From positions 2,046,001-2,110,000 of the forward strand of contig JACTVC010000004.1 of NCBI GenBank assembly GCA_018417955.1: a stretch of 64,000 nt of DNA, read 5' to 3'. The notes beneath the pieces were generated by a model. It saw only the letters and a list, made by a program, of their open reading frames with translations. It had not been told where the DNA came from and did no database searches. The stretch's first letter is position 1. The number at the start of each line of letters is the position of its first letter. Source of the DNA: Laccaria trichodermophora. Its lineage: Eukaryota > Basidiomycota > Agaricomycetes > Agaricales > Hydnangiaceae. Below, in pieces: positions 34,857-47,450 of the stretch. The position numbers and the translations under genes are program-made.

Positions 34857-37800
34857 CCAGGGCATTCAGTAGATACGCTATGGAACCATAACAATAGAAA
34901 TTGACAATTGTCCCAATAAGTCATAGGGCTACCCCAATGGGCCCAATTACAAAAGACATTATGATACTATACATTGGCCCAACAACATGACAATATGTAT
35001 ATTTGATTGTTGGGCCCAACGACAGTGCCACAGTCCAAGCTAAGGGTTTATAGATTGGCCACATGGCTTAAATGGGGGTAATTTTGGCCGTTGATATATG
35101 ACGGTATTAAGGTACCATTGATAGTTGGGCCCAATGAAGGGAAATCATTAAGGGAACAGGTTGGGCCCAATGGTAAAATTTCAATGCTATGGCTTGTAAG
35201 TTGGGCCCATGCCATGATATAAGCTATAGTTCATAGGTTAGCCCAATGATTATTTGAATTTTGCAGGTGTGGGCTTTGGTCCGGTAAACCTGCGGGTCCA
35301 CTCCTGTTCCATTGGACCCACGGCCGCACAATTGTGCAATTACACCCACAGGTTGGCTATTGTGCAGTTACCCCCATGGGGTAGCTTGTGTTCCGTTACC
35401 CCTGCAGGTTGCCATGTGGGCCAGATCATGTTCCGTTACCCCCGCGGATCAATAATTGATCCATTACACCCTCGGGCTGGCTGTTGTTCATTACCCCCAT
35501 GGGGCAGCTCTTGTTCTGTTAGCCCTGTGGGTCGCCACACAGGCAAGATTATGTTCTGTTACCCCACGGGTCAACAATAGGTCCATTACACCCATGGTAT
35601 CTTATTCTGTTACACCCACAATGTCCAGCTCTTGTTCCCTTAGACCCACGGAACCTTCTTCCATTTGGCCCGCGGGTTTCCAATTACAGCCACGGACCAT
35701 TTGTGGCTCCCCTGCGGGTCTCCGATTACACCCACGGATTACCTGCTGCTCCGTTACACCTGTGGCCACCCACGGACCACCTGCTGCTCCTTGACCAATT
35801 GGCCCTCTTCCATCAGCCCCCCACCTGTGGGCCACATTTGCAGCTGGCCTGCAAAATGGACCAACAATTGTGCCTTTACATTCAGAGACCATTATTCTGT
35901 TACACCCGTGGACCAGCAATTGTGCTGTTTCATCCACGGACGAGCACTTGTTCCATTACACCTGTGGGCTGTGCTCTCATCCGCAGACCTGCTCTTGTTC
36001 TGTTACCCCCGCGGACCAGCAATTCTTTGATCTGCGGACCAACGGATTACCTACCACTCTGTTTCTGTGGACACCCATTGTTGCTGTTGGACCCATGGGC
36101 CAACAGGTCTTCTGTGGCACCCATGGGCCACACCATTTGTTAAGCCCATTGGTCCGTTAGATCTGTGGGCCACCAGCTAGAGCTCCACGGACGTGAACAT
36201 CTGGATTTGTATTTAACATGCTGGATGTCATTGCCCCGAAAATACAGCTGACAAAATGTCCGGATTTGTGATTAACTTGGTGAATGTCACTGATCCGAAA
36301 ATGTGGCCGAAAAAACATCCGGATTTGTATTAGTGCAACAATGGCCAAAATTTCAGATGTAATTTTGACATGGACCAGACAACCCCCCACGGAATACATT
36401 GATGTCCGAAATTCTAGACTACAAAACTTTGTAGTGTCTGCTTTTTAGACTACACAATTTTGTAATGACCAGTTGAACTCAGGCAGAACTCTCTCAATTC
36501 TTAACCAATTTGGATGTTCTTGGGCTCGTTTTGACAGGTAAACCCGTGGGGTTGTGGGTATGGGTACTCTACAGGTCATGTATGGGCCACTTGTCAGATA
36601 TTTATAGGTTTTTTAGTGTCCTTGATTATGAATGAAGACACTACAAAGTTTTGTAGTCTAGAATTTCGGACATCAATGTATTCCGTGGGGGGTTGTCTGG
36701 TCCATGTCAAAATTACATCTGAAATTTTGGCCATTGTTGCACTAATACAAATCCGGATGTTTTTTCGGCCACATTTTCGGATCAGTGACATTCACCAAGT
36801 TAATCACAAATCCGGACATTTTGTCAGCTGTATTTTCGGGGCAATGACATCCAGCATGTTAAATACAAATCCAGATGTTCACGTCCGTGGAGCTCTAGCT
36901 GGTGGCCCACAGATCTAACGGACCAATGGGCTTAACAAATGGTGTGGCCCATGGGTGCCACAGAAGACCTGTTGGCCCATGGGTCCAACAGCAACAATGG
37001 GTGTCCACAGAAACAGAGTGGTAGGTAATCCGTTGGTCCGCAGATCAAAGAATTGCTGGTCCGCGGGGGTAACAGAACAAGAGCAGGTCTGCGGATGAGA
37101 GCACAGCCCACAGGTGTAATGGAACAAGTGCTCGTCCGTGGATGAAACAGCACAATTGCTGGTCCACGGGTGTAACAGAATAATGGTCTCTGAATGTAAA
37201 GGCACAATTGTTGGTCCATTTTGCAGGCCAGCTGCAAATGTGGCCCACAGGTGGGGGGCTGATGGAAGAGGGCCAATTGGTCAAGGAGCAGCAGGTGGTC
37301 CGTGGGTGGCCACAGGTGTAACGGAGCAGCAGGTAATCCGTGGGTGTAATCGGAGACCCGCAGGGGAGCCACAAATGGTCCGTGGCTGTAATTGGAAACC
37401 CGCGGGCCAAATGGAAGAAGGTTCCGTGGGTCTAAGGGAACAAGAGCTGGACATTGTGGGTGTAACAGAATAAGATACCATGGGTGTAATGGACCTATTG
37501 TTGACCCGTGGGGTAACAGAACATAATCTTGCCTGTGTGGCGACCCACAGGGCTAACAGAACAAGAGCTGCCCCATGGGGGTAATGAACAACAGCCAGCC
37601 CGAGGGTGTAATGGATCAATTATTGATCCGCGGGGGTAACGGAACATGATCTGGCCCACATGGCAACCTGCAGGGGTAACGGAACACAAGCTACCCCATG
37701 GGGGTAACTGCACAATAGCCAACCTGTGGGTGTAATTGCACAATTGTGCGGCCGTGGGTCCAATGGAACAGGAGTGGACCCGCAGGTTTACCGGACCAAA

Positions 37801-38218
37801 GCCCACACCTGCAAAATTCAAATAATCATTGGGCTAACCTATGAACTATAGCTTATATCATGGCATGGGCCCAACTTACAAGCCATAGCATTGAAATTTT
37901 ACCATTGGGCCCAACCTGTTCCCTTAATGATTTCCCTTCATTGGGCCCAACTATCAATGGTACCTTAATACCGTCATATATCAACGGCCAAAATTACCCC
38001 CATTTAAGCCATGTGGCCAATCTATAAACCCTTAGCTTGGACTGTGGCACTGTCGTTGGGCCCAACAATCAAATATACATATTGTCATGTTGTTGGGCCA
38101 ATGTATAGTATCATAATGTCTTTTGTAATTGGGCCCATTGGGGTAGCCCTATGACTTATTGGGACAATTGTCAATTTCTATTGTTATGGTTCCATAGCGT
38201 ATCTACTGAATGCCCTGG
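34857..38218. repeat. Palindrome P: 1,583-bp inverted repeats around a 196-bp loop
   Basis: Left arm 34,857-36,439 and right arm 36,636-38,218; paired positions sum to 73,075. All stretches compared match exactly, and six ORFs of 96-146 codons recur with identical translations on the opposite strand, so the arms appear identical. The loop, 36,440-36,635, is unpaired. The arms consist of degenerate short repeats: GGGCCCAA motifs in the outer 400 bp, then many TTCCGTTACCCC.CGGG.. units, and at the inner edge an ACTACAAA/TTTGTAGT dyad. No transposase, no clear target duplication (outer flanks ATTG and TTGC). Translations inside are not taken as genes. Confidence 0.92.
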
Positions 38219-38570
38219 TTGCGTGTCGTTGTCGCGTGTCGTTGTCGTTGTCGCATGTCGTTGTCGTTGTCGCATGTCGTTGTCGTTGTCGCATGTCGTT
38301 GTCGTTGTTGTGTGTCATCGTTGTTGTGTGTCGTCATTGTTGCGTGTCGTCGTCCTCGTGCATTGTTGACACATCATCGTGTCGTCGGCCTTGGTGGTGG
38401 TAGTGGGCCGTCGTTGGCATTGGTGGGGTGTTGTTGCGTGGGGTTGCCGTTGTCGTGGGGTTGCCGTTGTCGTGAGGTTGGTTTGAACGACGTGGGGTGG
38501 TTGGGTGTGTCGAACGAGGTTGGATGTGGGAAGGTGGTGGTGGGAAGACGAAAGACAAGGACTTGGCAAC
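38219..38570. repeat. GTCGTT-type microsatellite and low-complexity tract
   Basis: Begins exactly at the palindrome border: GTCGTTGTCGCATGTCGTTG units over about 130 bp, then diffuse GT/GGTGG-rich sequence. A similar tract occurs in the arms of element X (46,170-46,480). Confidence 0.75.
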
Positions 38571-38651
38571 AAAGCCAACATGTTTGGCCAGCCTTCGGAA
38601 CATGCCGGGAGCGAGGGTATATGATCTGTGAAAGTTGTGTATATAATAAAG

Positions 38652-38729
38652 CCTTCATGGTGTAGTGGTTTATTGCGACATAAAAAGCTGCCCAAGTGAT
38701 TGAGTGTTCAATTCCTGCTCTTGCCATTC
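38652..38729 (+). tRNA. tRNA-like sequence, degenerate; possible SINE head
   Basis: TGGTGTAGTGGTTTATTGCG fits a pol III A box and D-arm, and GTGTTCAATTCCTGCTCTTG about 40 bases later fits a T-arm and B box. The acceptor ends (GCCTTCA and TCTTGCC) pair poorly, and the anticodon arm is unclear. An A/T-rich tail with AATAATAAATAA follows. Most likely a pseudo-tRNA or tRNA-derived repeat. Confidence 0.4.
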
Positions 38730-38774
38730 TTTTTTCTTTGTCTAATAGTAACAATAATAAATAAACAGAAATTG

Positions 38775-39010
38775 TAAACTCCTGCTGGACTCCATCTGGA
38801 GTCTGGCTGGTTGACTGTGTTATGAGGTGGAGTCCATGCAGTCCAGATGGTGGACCTGGAGTCCAGCTGGAGTCCAGGTGGATTCTGGACTAACATTTGG
38901 CTGGGTTGCCACCAAAGAAAAAGTTAGAAAAAATACTGGATGAACAGCAGTAATCCATCTGGAGTCTGCCGGAGTCCATCTGGAGTCCAACCGGAATATG
39001 TGGGGGAGTG
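38775..39010. repeat. GGAGTCCA minisatellite
   Basis: Irregular tandem copies of CTGGAGTCCATCTGGAGTC-like units, interrupted between about 38,890 and 38,950. Confidence 0.6.
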
Positions 39011-39449
39011 TAAAGTCCTCTGATTTGCGGATACGTTATGGTTAAGGAACATGCAGGAGAACGAAAATATTTCCAAAAGCACCAAACAAGCCATTGTTTA
39101 CCAGTGTTGACATCACAAGCTGCTGGAATAACAACAGCTTCTGGAACAGACACAAAGCAGTGGAAATAAATATCAAAGATGACCAGAATAAATGGCAGGA
39201 TGCCAAAAATAATCAAATATAACATAATTTCAGTTTAGCTATATAGAGGTACATACCTGTATATAGGTGTGTAGCAATGTGCAGGTGGAATGGCATCTGG
39301 CCACCTGGCAAGATGCAGCTCCTACGAAAAAAAGGTAAGTGCATTTTTGCAGTTAGGTTGGCATAGTACTACAGCCATGGGTGTGGTTGCAGTAAGTGAC
39401 GCGTCAGCTCGCATCAATTACAGTACTTGCACTTTCAATTTCTACCTTC
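39011..39449. other. Upstream region of the proteasome gene
   Basis: No repeat or gene recognised; presumably contains the promoter and 5' untranslated region of the proteasome gene. Confidence 0.4.
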
Positions 39450-40357
39450 ATGGAACACATCGACATGGATCGCCTCAAAAGTGGAGAGGTCAACCTTGGG
39501 GTATGTCTTTCAACTCTTCAATCATTCACTCACTCATTTCTCAAGTAGACCTCCATCATGGCCATCCAGTTCGAGGGAGGCGTCATCATCGGTGCAGACA
39601 GTCATACCACAACAGGGAGCTATATTGTAATCGTTCTTCACAGCTCTTTCATCTGCGTACTTTGACGACAATTTTCCCTCAGGCCAATCGCGTCACTGAT
39701 AAACTTACACATGTTCATGACCGCATCTATTGTTGTCGCTCAGGTTCAGCTGCAGATACCCAGGCTGTGGCAGACATCGTCCACTATTATCTCCAAATGT
39801 TTATGTCCGTCCCCATCTTTTCCTTCTGGTTTTCTGACTCTAATTGCGGCATATAGACAAACATCTGGTGCTCCACCCTCTGTACATACAGCAGCTGCCC
39901 TTTTCCAAAAGCTGTGCTATGAAAACAAGGACGCTCTGAGTGTGCGTATCATTGTTGCAGGATGGGATAAGGACGCTGGTCCCAGTGTATACAATATTCC
40001 CATGGGAGGTGGTATGTTCCAGCAGCCATGGGCTATTGGAGGTGTTTCTTGTCCATTGCGTGACAAACTATCTGTCACTTATAGTTTTAAAACCCACAGG
40101 CTCTGGATCAACATATGTATATGGCTATTGCGATGCGACCTACAAGGAGGGCTGGGGACGAGAAGAGACTGTTGAATTTGTCAGAAATAGTATGTCCTAC
40201 CCTCCCTTCACATCTTACACACGGCTTACCCCACTCTCAAGCCCTGGCGTTAGCTATGTCCTGTGATGGATCTTCAGGAAGTGTCATCCAGATGTGTGTT
40301 ATTACAGAAGACAAGGTTGAGAGGTTATTTGTTCCCAGGATCAGCTCTGGTCGATAG
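39450..40357 (+). CDS. PRE3: 20S proteasome subunit beta-1 (PRE3 type), intact
   Basis: Catalytic beta-1 subunit of the 20S core, the caspase-like peptidase of the proteasome in cytosol and nucleus. Exons: 39450-39500, 39549-39626, 39683-39798, 39857-40041, 40100-40189, 40242-40357; five introns of 48-58 bp; the frame closes to 211 residues, a normal length. Residues 1-17 ([17 protein letters not shown]) are the propeptide; the new N-terminal Thr follows the Gly at the exon 1/2 junction. Family landmarks: [47 protein letters not shown]-like [28 protein letters not shown] and [11 protein letters not shown]. The nucleophile Thr1, Asp17 (GAD) and catalytic-site SGS are present. It is the only clearly conserved housekeeping gene here, between palindrome P and element X. 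Confidence 0.95.
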
Positions 40358-41241
40358 AACGTAAGTTTCGTCCATCTTTTCCTTCGCAAAGTCGTACAAC
40401 TCACCTTTTCCTTGCAGCATGCGCCCTAACCCTCCCCACCACAATCCTGCTTCCAAACAGTCTACGGCCACCCGTTTAATGGACTGTTGCCCAAAGATCA
40501 TCCACGTCAATGCCAAACGGAACCTGCACAAAACTGATTAGCGAGCATTGACGCTGAGTGAGAAAGGTACATCAGCATGTCCACGCACAACACCAAACAG
40601 ACGACTTACCTAGAATAAACGGAGACTGCCTGAGGAAAGTCATTAGTGAACCTTGACGCTGACTGAGAAAGGTACAATTGGAAGGAATGTGTATTGTGAA
40701 GCCGCATACTGATAGCAGATTCTGGTGGAAAAAGGTACGTCAACGTCAACCAAAGTGTATGCAGGAGGTTCTGACTTGTATTTCCTCAGCTTTCGACACC
40801 GACGTTACTGAACTCGTTTGAAGGGTGTATATGTTATCATGCTGGAGGTGGAACATCTCTTCTTCGGAAATTAGAACATTTTTTTTTGGGATGGAGGGAG
40901 CTACTATTTTGATACTACAATCTATGCAAGTTTTTACTATTAATCGAGGTGGGCTTCAGACTAGGTTACGAGTGGTGTCTCATCCAAGCCTTCGAGGGTA
41001 CCGCAGCCTTCCAAAACAGTGCAAGGCTACAGGAGGCGTCAGGCACTGAAATTTTTATGGAAGCGTACTAACCTCTGCACCAAAGGCTTCAACAGCTTCG
41101 CCGTCAATCCTTGCTGCGGCCTTGGCTACGCTTGTGAGGCAGACATTGCTTGCATACACCTTTTGGATCGTTGTTATGAGCAGTGTCTCATCGGAGCCTT
41201 TGAGGGTACCGCAGCCCTCCGAAACAGTGCAAGGCTAAAGG
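40358..41241. other. Gene remnants with an internal partial duplication
   Basis: The minus strand shows possible exon remains (PFGIDVDDLWATVH, then a stop; AAARIDGEAVEAFGAE near 41,110) that I cannot assign. On the plus strand about 45 bp (GAGGGTACCGCAGCC..CC.AAACAGTGCAAGGCTA) occurs twice, at about 40,993 and 41,198. Ends at the left terminus of element X. Confidence 0.35.
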
Positions 41242-41332
41242 ACTGGTGGCTACCACTTTTATCATGTAACTAAGGCACTTGCCATAAGAGCTCTGTGTAT
41301 AAGTCCACACTCTTTATGAGATATCGCTCTGG

Positions 41333-42090
41333 ATATTTCATTGGGTGTCTTGGTGGCTTTCATTAACTATTTCATTCCTGTTTCAGTGTGGTTTCAATAG
41401 ATATTTCATTAGTATTTAAGGCTATTTCATTGCGCTTTTCATAACTAATACTCTGCTCTTTCAATAGATATTTCATTAGGAATGTTAGGCTCTCTCATTG
41501 AGATTTTCATTAATTACTCAGTGCGCTTTCAATGGATTTTTCATTAATATTTCAGGATATTTCATTGCACTTTTCATAACTAATGCTCTGCACTTTCAAT
41601 GGATATTTCATTAGGAATGTTAGGCTCTCTCATTGTGATTTTCATTAATTACTCAGTGCACTTTCAATGGATTTTTCATTAACATTTCATGATATTTCAT
41701 TGCGCTTTTCATAACTGATGCTCTGTGTTTTCAATGTATATTTCATTAATTACTCTGTGCGCTTTCAATGGATTTTTCATTAATATTTCAGGCTATTTCA
41801 TTGTGCTTTTCATAACTAATGCTCTGCACTTTCAATGGATATTTCATTAGGAATGTTAGGCCCTCTCATTGAGATTTTCATTAATTACTCAGTGCGCTTT
41901 CAATGGATTTTTCATTAATATTTCAGGATATTTCATTGCGCTTTTCATAACTAATGCTCTGTGCTTTCAATAGATATTTCATTAGGAATGTTAGGCTCTC
42001 TCATTGAGATTTTCATTAATTAGTCAGTGCGCTTTCAATGGATTTTTCATTAATATTTCAGGATATTTCATTGTGCTTTTCATAATAATG
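41333..42090. repeat. X left subterminal TTTCATT-rich array
   Basis: Composite units of ATTTTCATTAATTACTCAGTG, TTTCAATGGATTTTTCATTA and similar, about 150 bp per higher-order unit, about five rounds. Inverse counterpart at 52,490-53,130. Confidence 0.85.
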
Positions 42091-42298
42091 CTCAGAATGA
42101 TTTCACCTATCAGGGTCCATGTAATGGGATGTTGGGATGATGGTCACATGACCAATTACCAAAAATGGTCAAAAAACGAAAGTTGTAGCCCTACACTGTA
42201 GCTTCTGAAATCTGTTTGAATTATGTTCTGAATTGCTCCCATTGTGGAGATATGAGGTAAAGGAATTTCAAAAGTGTTGTGTTTTTTTTTGTATTTTG

Positions 42299-44157
42299 TG
42301 TTTTTCTCCATGAAAACAAAACCAAATAACATGATTTCAGTACATTTAGAAAGCTAAAAGAAAGGGCTACAATTATTGTATTGTGGGAAAATTGACCAAA
42401 AAAGGAAGATGCATGCCAGTGAGATATAGACTACCAAGTTTACTGATAGACTACAAAAAAGTTGGACTTAGATAGACTACACAGTTTACTGATACATTAT
42501 CAAGACTACAAAAGCTAGGGTTAGGGTCAAAAGGATATCTTGACTACAAAGTTTGTTGTGTCTGCTTTTCGTCATTACAAAGGATTGTAGTGTATGGTTT
42601 TTGAGACTACAAAAGGTTGTAGTGTGCGCTTTTTTATTAGAAAAGTTTGTAGTGTATGGTTTTTGAGACTACAAAAGGTTGTAGTGTGCGCTTTTTTATT
42701 AGAAAAGTTTGTAGTGTATGGTTTTTGAGACTACAAAAGGTTGTAGTGTGCGCTTTTTTATTAGAAAAGTTTGTAGTGTATGGTTTTTGAGACTACAAAA
42801 GGTTGTAGTGTGCGCTTTTTTATTAGAAAAGTTTGTAGTGTATGATTTTTGAGACTACAAAAGGTTGTAGTGTGCGCTTTTTTATCAGAAAAGTTTGTAG
42901 TGTCCACTTTTTGAGACTACAAAAGTTTGTAGTCAACATGTAGTTTATGGTGTCCTTGGTGCTATCTATGTTATGGGATGAGGTTGAAGGATTGCCATCA
43001 TATTGCCAGTGCTGCAACATTAGTTTTGCCATCATACACAAGTTGTCTTTCACATTAGGAAAGGCCATTCTAAGCCTTTCATAATGATATCTACTGTCCT
43101 ATCCTCAAATATAATTATCAGTTCATGTGGGGATTTGGCTGAAGGATTGACTTGACATCACCAGTTTTTGACATCATGACCAAGTTAGCTTTCATCCTGT
43201 CTGCTGTCACATTGATAGCTACTGGCCTGTCAGAAATATAGTCAACTTTGATACATTCATCTGGGGATATCACTGAAAGATTGACACAACATCACCAGTT
43301 TTTGACATCATGACTAAGTTGGCTTTCAATGATGGGCTGATTCATCCTTGGAGGTGTCTTTAAGTCAGGTCATGTTGTGTGTTGACCATGTATTCAGTAG
43401 ATATCAACATGATTAGCATCCCTAGCTTGACAGACAACTTGGGCATGATGTGAGAGACTGATGATGTGGCAATAGCAATATGTAAAGTTATGTCAATTCT
43501 TCAACCATATCCACATGATCTTACAGTTATGTTTTGAGATGGAACAGTAGGTATCAATATGAAAGGCTTAGAATGGCCTTTCCTAATGTGAAAGACAACT
43601 TGTGTATGATGGCAAAACTAATGTTGCAGCACTGGCAATATGATGGCAATCCTTCAACCTCATCCCATAACATAGATAGCACCAAGGACACCATAAACTA
43701 CATGTTGACTACAAACTTTTGTAGTCTCAAAAAGTGGACACTACAAACTTTTCTGATAAAAAAGTGCACACTACAACCTTTTGTAGTCTCAAAAATCATA
43801 CACTACAAACTTTTCTAATAAAAAAGCGCACACTACAACCTTTTGTAGTCTCAAAAACCATACACTACAATCCTTTGTAATGACGAAAAGCAGACACAAC
43901 AAACTTTGTAGTCAAGATATCCTTTTGACCCTAACCCTAGCTTTTGTAGTCTTGATAATGTATCAGTAAACTGTGTAGTCTATCTAAGTCCAACTTTTTT
44001 GTAGTCTATCAGTAAACTTGGTAGTCTATATCTCACTGGCATGCATCTTCCTTTTTTGGTCAATTTTCCCACAATACAATAATTGTAGCCCTTTCTTTTA
44101 GCTTTCTAAATGTACTGAAATCATGTTATTTGGTTTTGTTTTCATGGAGAAAAACAC
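42299..44157. repeat. Foldback A inside the X left arm
   Basis: Bounded by GTGTTTTTCTCCATGAAAAC and its inverse GTTTTCATGGAGAAAAACAC. Arms about 42,299-43,080 and 43,565-44,157, loop about 0.48 kb. Arms match except for tandem copy number: the left arm has five copies of a 62-bp GTATGGTTTTTGAGACTAC-type unit (42,594-42,905), the right about two (43,740-43,870). The X right arm lacks it: there GGAGAAAAACAC runs straight on (52,281-52,292). The loop has diverged repeats of CATGACCAAGTTGGCTTTCA, also found in Y at 53,950-54,600. Confidence 0.8.
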
Positions 44158-44989
44158 TTCAGTCATCCATTTTAGGGTACCTATGAGGTACATCAATTCC
44201 TTGATTTAGGGTACCTTGAGGGTACCCATTCCGGGGTGGTATATGAGCTTGATACCAATACCATGGTACCATGGAATGGAAAACCCATACCATATCCCAC
44301 TCATACCAATACCATGTTACCATACCATACCATGTCATCTCATACCATACCAAATGATCTCATACCATACCATACCATCATACCAAAGCTGACAAAGGGT
44401 GTCTGGGGTCCTTTTTCAAAATATATAAATTATTTCTGCAGGCTGCAATACTGGTCCATTGGGTGCCATCTTTTGTGGAAAGGTTCTTCAGGTTTTTGTT
44501 GAGATTATAAGCTACAAGTGGAGGTGAGATAGTAATTCCATTCTTTGGAAATCAGTTCTATTGAGCTTTATCCCAGGTTTTGTCATGCATGAAAAGCCAT
44601 TTAATGTTATATATCCTTCCCATTTCTTTCAATTAGAACAATATTCATTACAAACAAACTGTGATGATGTGGTCTTTGAGAAGCAAAGAAGACAAGACAT
44701 TTTGTGTACTTTAACAACACCAAGTACCACTCCACATATAACTCACTTCAAAGGCAGCATTTTTATATTGGCCACTACTGGCTGAACCTCAATAACTCAA
44801 TGAGAACTTAATACTTTTTACATTCTTTTTCTAAGGATTTAGATCTACTCCCTATCTATCTGGAGATTTTCAGAACAAAAAATTGAATAATAAATGTACT
44901 CTATACAAGCAAAATTGAGGAAGAATCAGCTAAAAAACATGGCACTAATAGCATATGGTATGGTCCATGGTATAATATTATTACATCCC

Positions 44990-45440
44990 ATAGTCATACC
45001 ATACCTGTCATACCATACCATGTTCATACCATACCATACATACCATACCATACATGTCATACCATACCATGTTCATACCACATGTCATACAATACCATAC
45101 CATACATACCATACCATACATGTCATACCATACCATGTTCATACCACATGTCATACAATACCATACCATACATGTCATACCATACCATGTTCATACCATA
45201 CCTGTCATACCATACCATACCATACATACCATACCATACCATGCTCATACCATACCTGTCATACATACCATACCATACCATACCATACATGCCATACCAC
45301 ACATCCCATCCCATACCATACCTGTCATACCATACCATACCATACATACCATACCATACCATGTTCATACCATACCTGTCATACATACCATACCATACCA
45401 TACCATACATGCCATACCACACCTACCATGGTCATACCAT
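44990..45440. repeat. CCATA pentamer array, X left arm
   Basis: Imperfect (CCATA)n with interspersed TGTTCATA and CTGTCATA variants. Frames are open on both strands only because of the simple repeat. Mirror: (TATGG)n at 50,605-50,915. Confidence 0.9.
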
Positions 45441-45605
45441 ACCTTGGCAGGATTTCTCCTAAGTTATTTCAGCTGTTTCAGAGACTTAAGCTGATAACCT
45501 ACCCCTTAGAATTCCTTATGACATTCCAATCTGAACAGGTAAGATAGATGTGTATTTATTAGCTACATGAAATCTATTTTACATTATTTTACATCAATGG
45601 GAATA

Positions 45606-46108
45606 GGGAGGTAGAAGGGAAGGGGGATGTTCAAGGGAAGGGGTAAGTTGAAGGGAAGAGGGAGGGGGATGTAGGGAAGATGTTGAAGGGAAGAGGGAGG
45701 GGGGTGTAGGGAAGATGTTGAAGGGAACACCTAGGGGGGAGGGAGGGAAGAGGGAAGGGATGGAGGAAGGGATGGAGGGAGGCAGGCAGGCAGGGAGAAA
45801 AGAGGGATGGGGGGAGGGAGAAAAGAGGGATGGGGGGAGGGAAGAGGGATGGGAGTAGGGAAGAGGGATAGGGGGAGGGAAGAGGGGTGGAGGGAAGAGG
45901 GATTGAGAGGGAAGAGGGAGGGAGGGAAAAGGGTGAAAAGGGAGAGAGAGGGAGGGAAGAGGGAGGGAGGTAGGGGGGGATGGAGAGAGGGATGTGGGGA
46001 GGGAGGGAGAGAGGGAGGGAGGGAAGAGGGATGGGGAAAGGGAAAAGAGGGAGGGAGGGAGGGAAGAGAGATGGGAAAGGGAAAAGGGAGTGAGGGAGGG
46101 GGGAGGGC
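45606..46108. repeat. Polypurine GGGAGGGAAGA tract, X left arm
   Basis: About 0.5 kb nearly free of pyrimidines on the plus strand; mirrored by a CCCTTCC/CAACAT polypyrimidine-rich tract at 50,085-50,460. Confidence 0.85.
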
Positions 46109-46109
46109 A

Positions 46110-47060
46110 TGGTGTGCGCCGTTCGTGTGTGGTGGACGTGCGCCCTTATCGCCGTTCGTGTGTGGTGCTTGTGGGTGCTCGTCGCCATTCATGGTGGTGG
46201 GCGCTCGGCTGGTTGTCATCGTCATCGATGTCGTTGTCTGTCGTCGTTGTCCTTCGTCATTGTCTGTCATTGTCGTCTATCGTTGTCGTACAGCGTCGTC
46301 GTCCATCATCTATCGTCGTCGTACGGCGTCGTTGTCCATCGTCTATCATCATCGTACAATGTTGTCGTCCGTTGTCGTTGTCGTTGTCGTCCGTTGTTTG
46401 TCGTCATTGTGCGGCATCGTCGTCTGTCGTCATTGTGCGGCATCGTCGTCGTTGGGTCCTGCGTTGTTTTGTATGCGTGCGGTGTTGTGTCATTTCACGA
46501 CATGAGGGTGGCCGCCCGTCACCTTCCCTTTGGGGGAGTGCTAATGTGGGGTGTGCGCACCGTCAACCGCCAGTGAGCGGTCGACGGCGGTGGTGTCATG
46601 TTAGTTGGGTGGGTGGTGATAGAGGTGGGGTGTACATACCATCTGCAATATGAAATGACGACGATGACTAACATCGTCGTCGTCGTCATCCCGTCACCGT
46701 TGTCATATGTTGATGATGGTGGTGGAGGGCGTTCACAGTGGGTGGGCGCTCATCGCCGTTTCTTGACACCAGTGATGGGTGTTCATTGACGGGGTGCTCG
46801 GCCCTCGTTTCCGTTCGAGGATGGTGGGCAGTGGGCGTGGGCGCTCGCGAAGTGGTGGTGAGCGCTCATCGTCGTTTGTTGATGGTGGTGGATGGGCGCC
46901 ACGAGCTGGTGGATGGGCGCTGGTGGCCAGTTGTCGTTGCTGGGCCATCGTGTGGTCCTCGTGTGGTGCTGGGCCCTTGTCGCCGTTCGTTGTTGGTCGT
47001 GGTGGTCGTTGTCGGCGAATGTCGTGGTGGTTGTTGGGTGCAAGATGGCACGTCACAAAG
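46110..47060. repeat. GTCGTT/GTCGTC low-complexity tract, X left arm
   Basis: GC-rich GTCGTTGTC and GGTGGT sequence, with inverse counterpart of ACGACA/CCACCA type at 49,170-50,040. Long open frames here are compositional. Confidence 0.75.
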
Positions 47061-47099
47061 TGTGACGTTAGTGTCCGTCCTCAAACAACAAACACACAC

Positions 47100-47450
47100 C
47101 TTTGTAATTTGTAGTGTCTATTACAAATTTGTAGTGCCCCCTTTTTTCTATTACAATAGTTTGTATTGCCCGTTAAAAGTTGTAGTCTCATATTTGTAGT
47201 CTCGTATAAGTTCATAGTGTACGGTCAAATCTTTTAAGGCTACAAAAATTGGTAGTGTCTGCTTTTTTAGACTACAAAGTTTTGTAGTGTCCGCTTTTTT
47301 AGACTACAGAATTTGTAGTGTCTGCTTTTTAAGACTACAAAAGTTTATAGTGTCCGCTTTTCCAGACTACAAATATTTGTAGTGTCTTGCTTTTTCATTA
47401 GCAAAGTTTGCAGTGTCCGATTTTTTTGACTACAATGATATCCTTGACTG
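47100..47450. repeat. TTTGTAGT/ACTACAAA dyad array, X centre
   Basis: Repeated TTTGTAGTGTCCGCTTTTTT-AGACTACAAA units, the dyad family also seen in P, A and Y. Confidence 0.85.

Noticed and set aside
35254..37821. ORFs inside palindrome P as proteins
   Set aside because: They overlap in several frames, recur on both strands and are made of short repeat units.
42515..42527. True telomere or chromosome fusion site
   Set aside because: Only two telomere-like units, repeated at equivalent places inside elements.
44894..45547. Long ORFs in the CCATA array
   Set aside because: Pentamer arrays give open frames on all strands; composition only.
45631..47114. ORFs of 100-230 codons in polypurine and GTCGTT tracts
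   Set aside because: Low-complexity sequence open in several overlapping frames; no domain.
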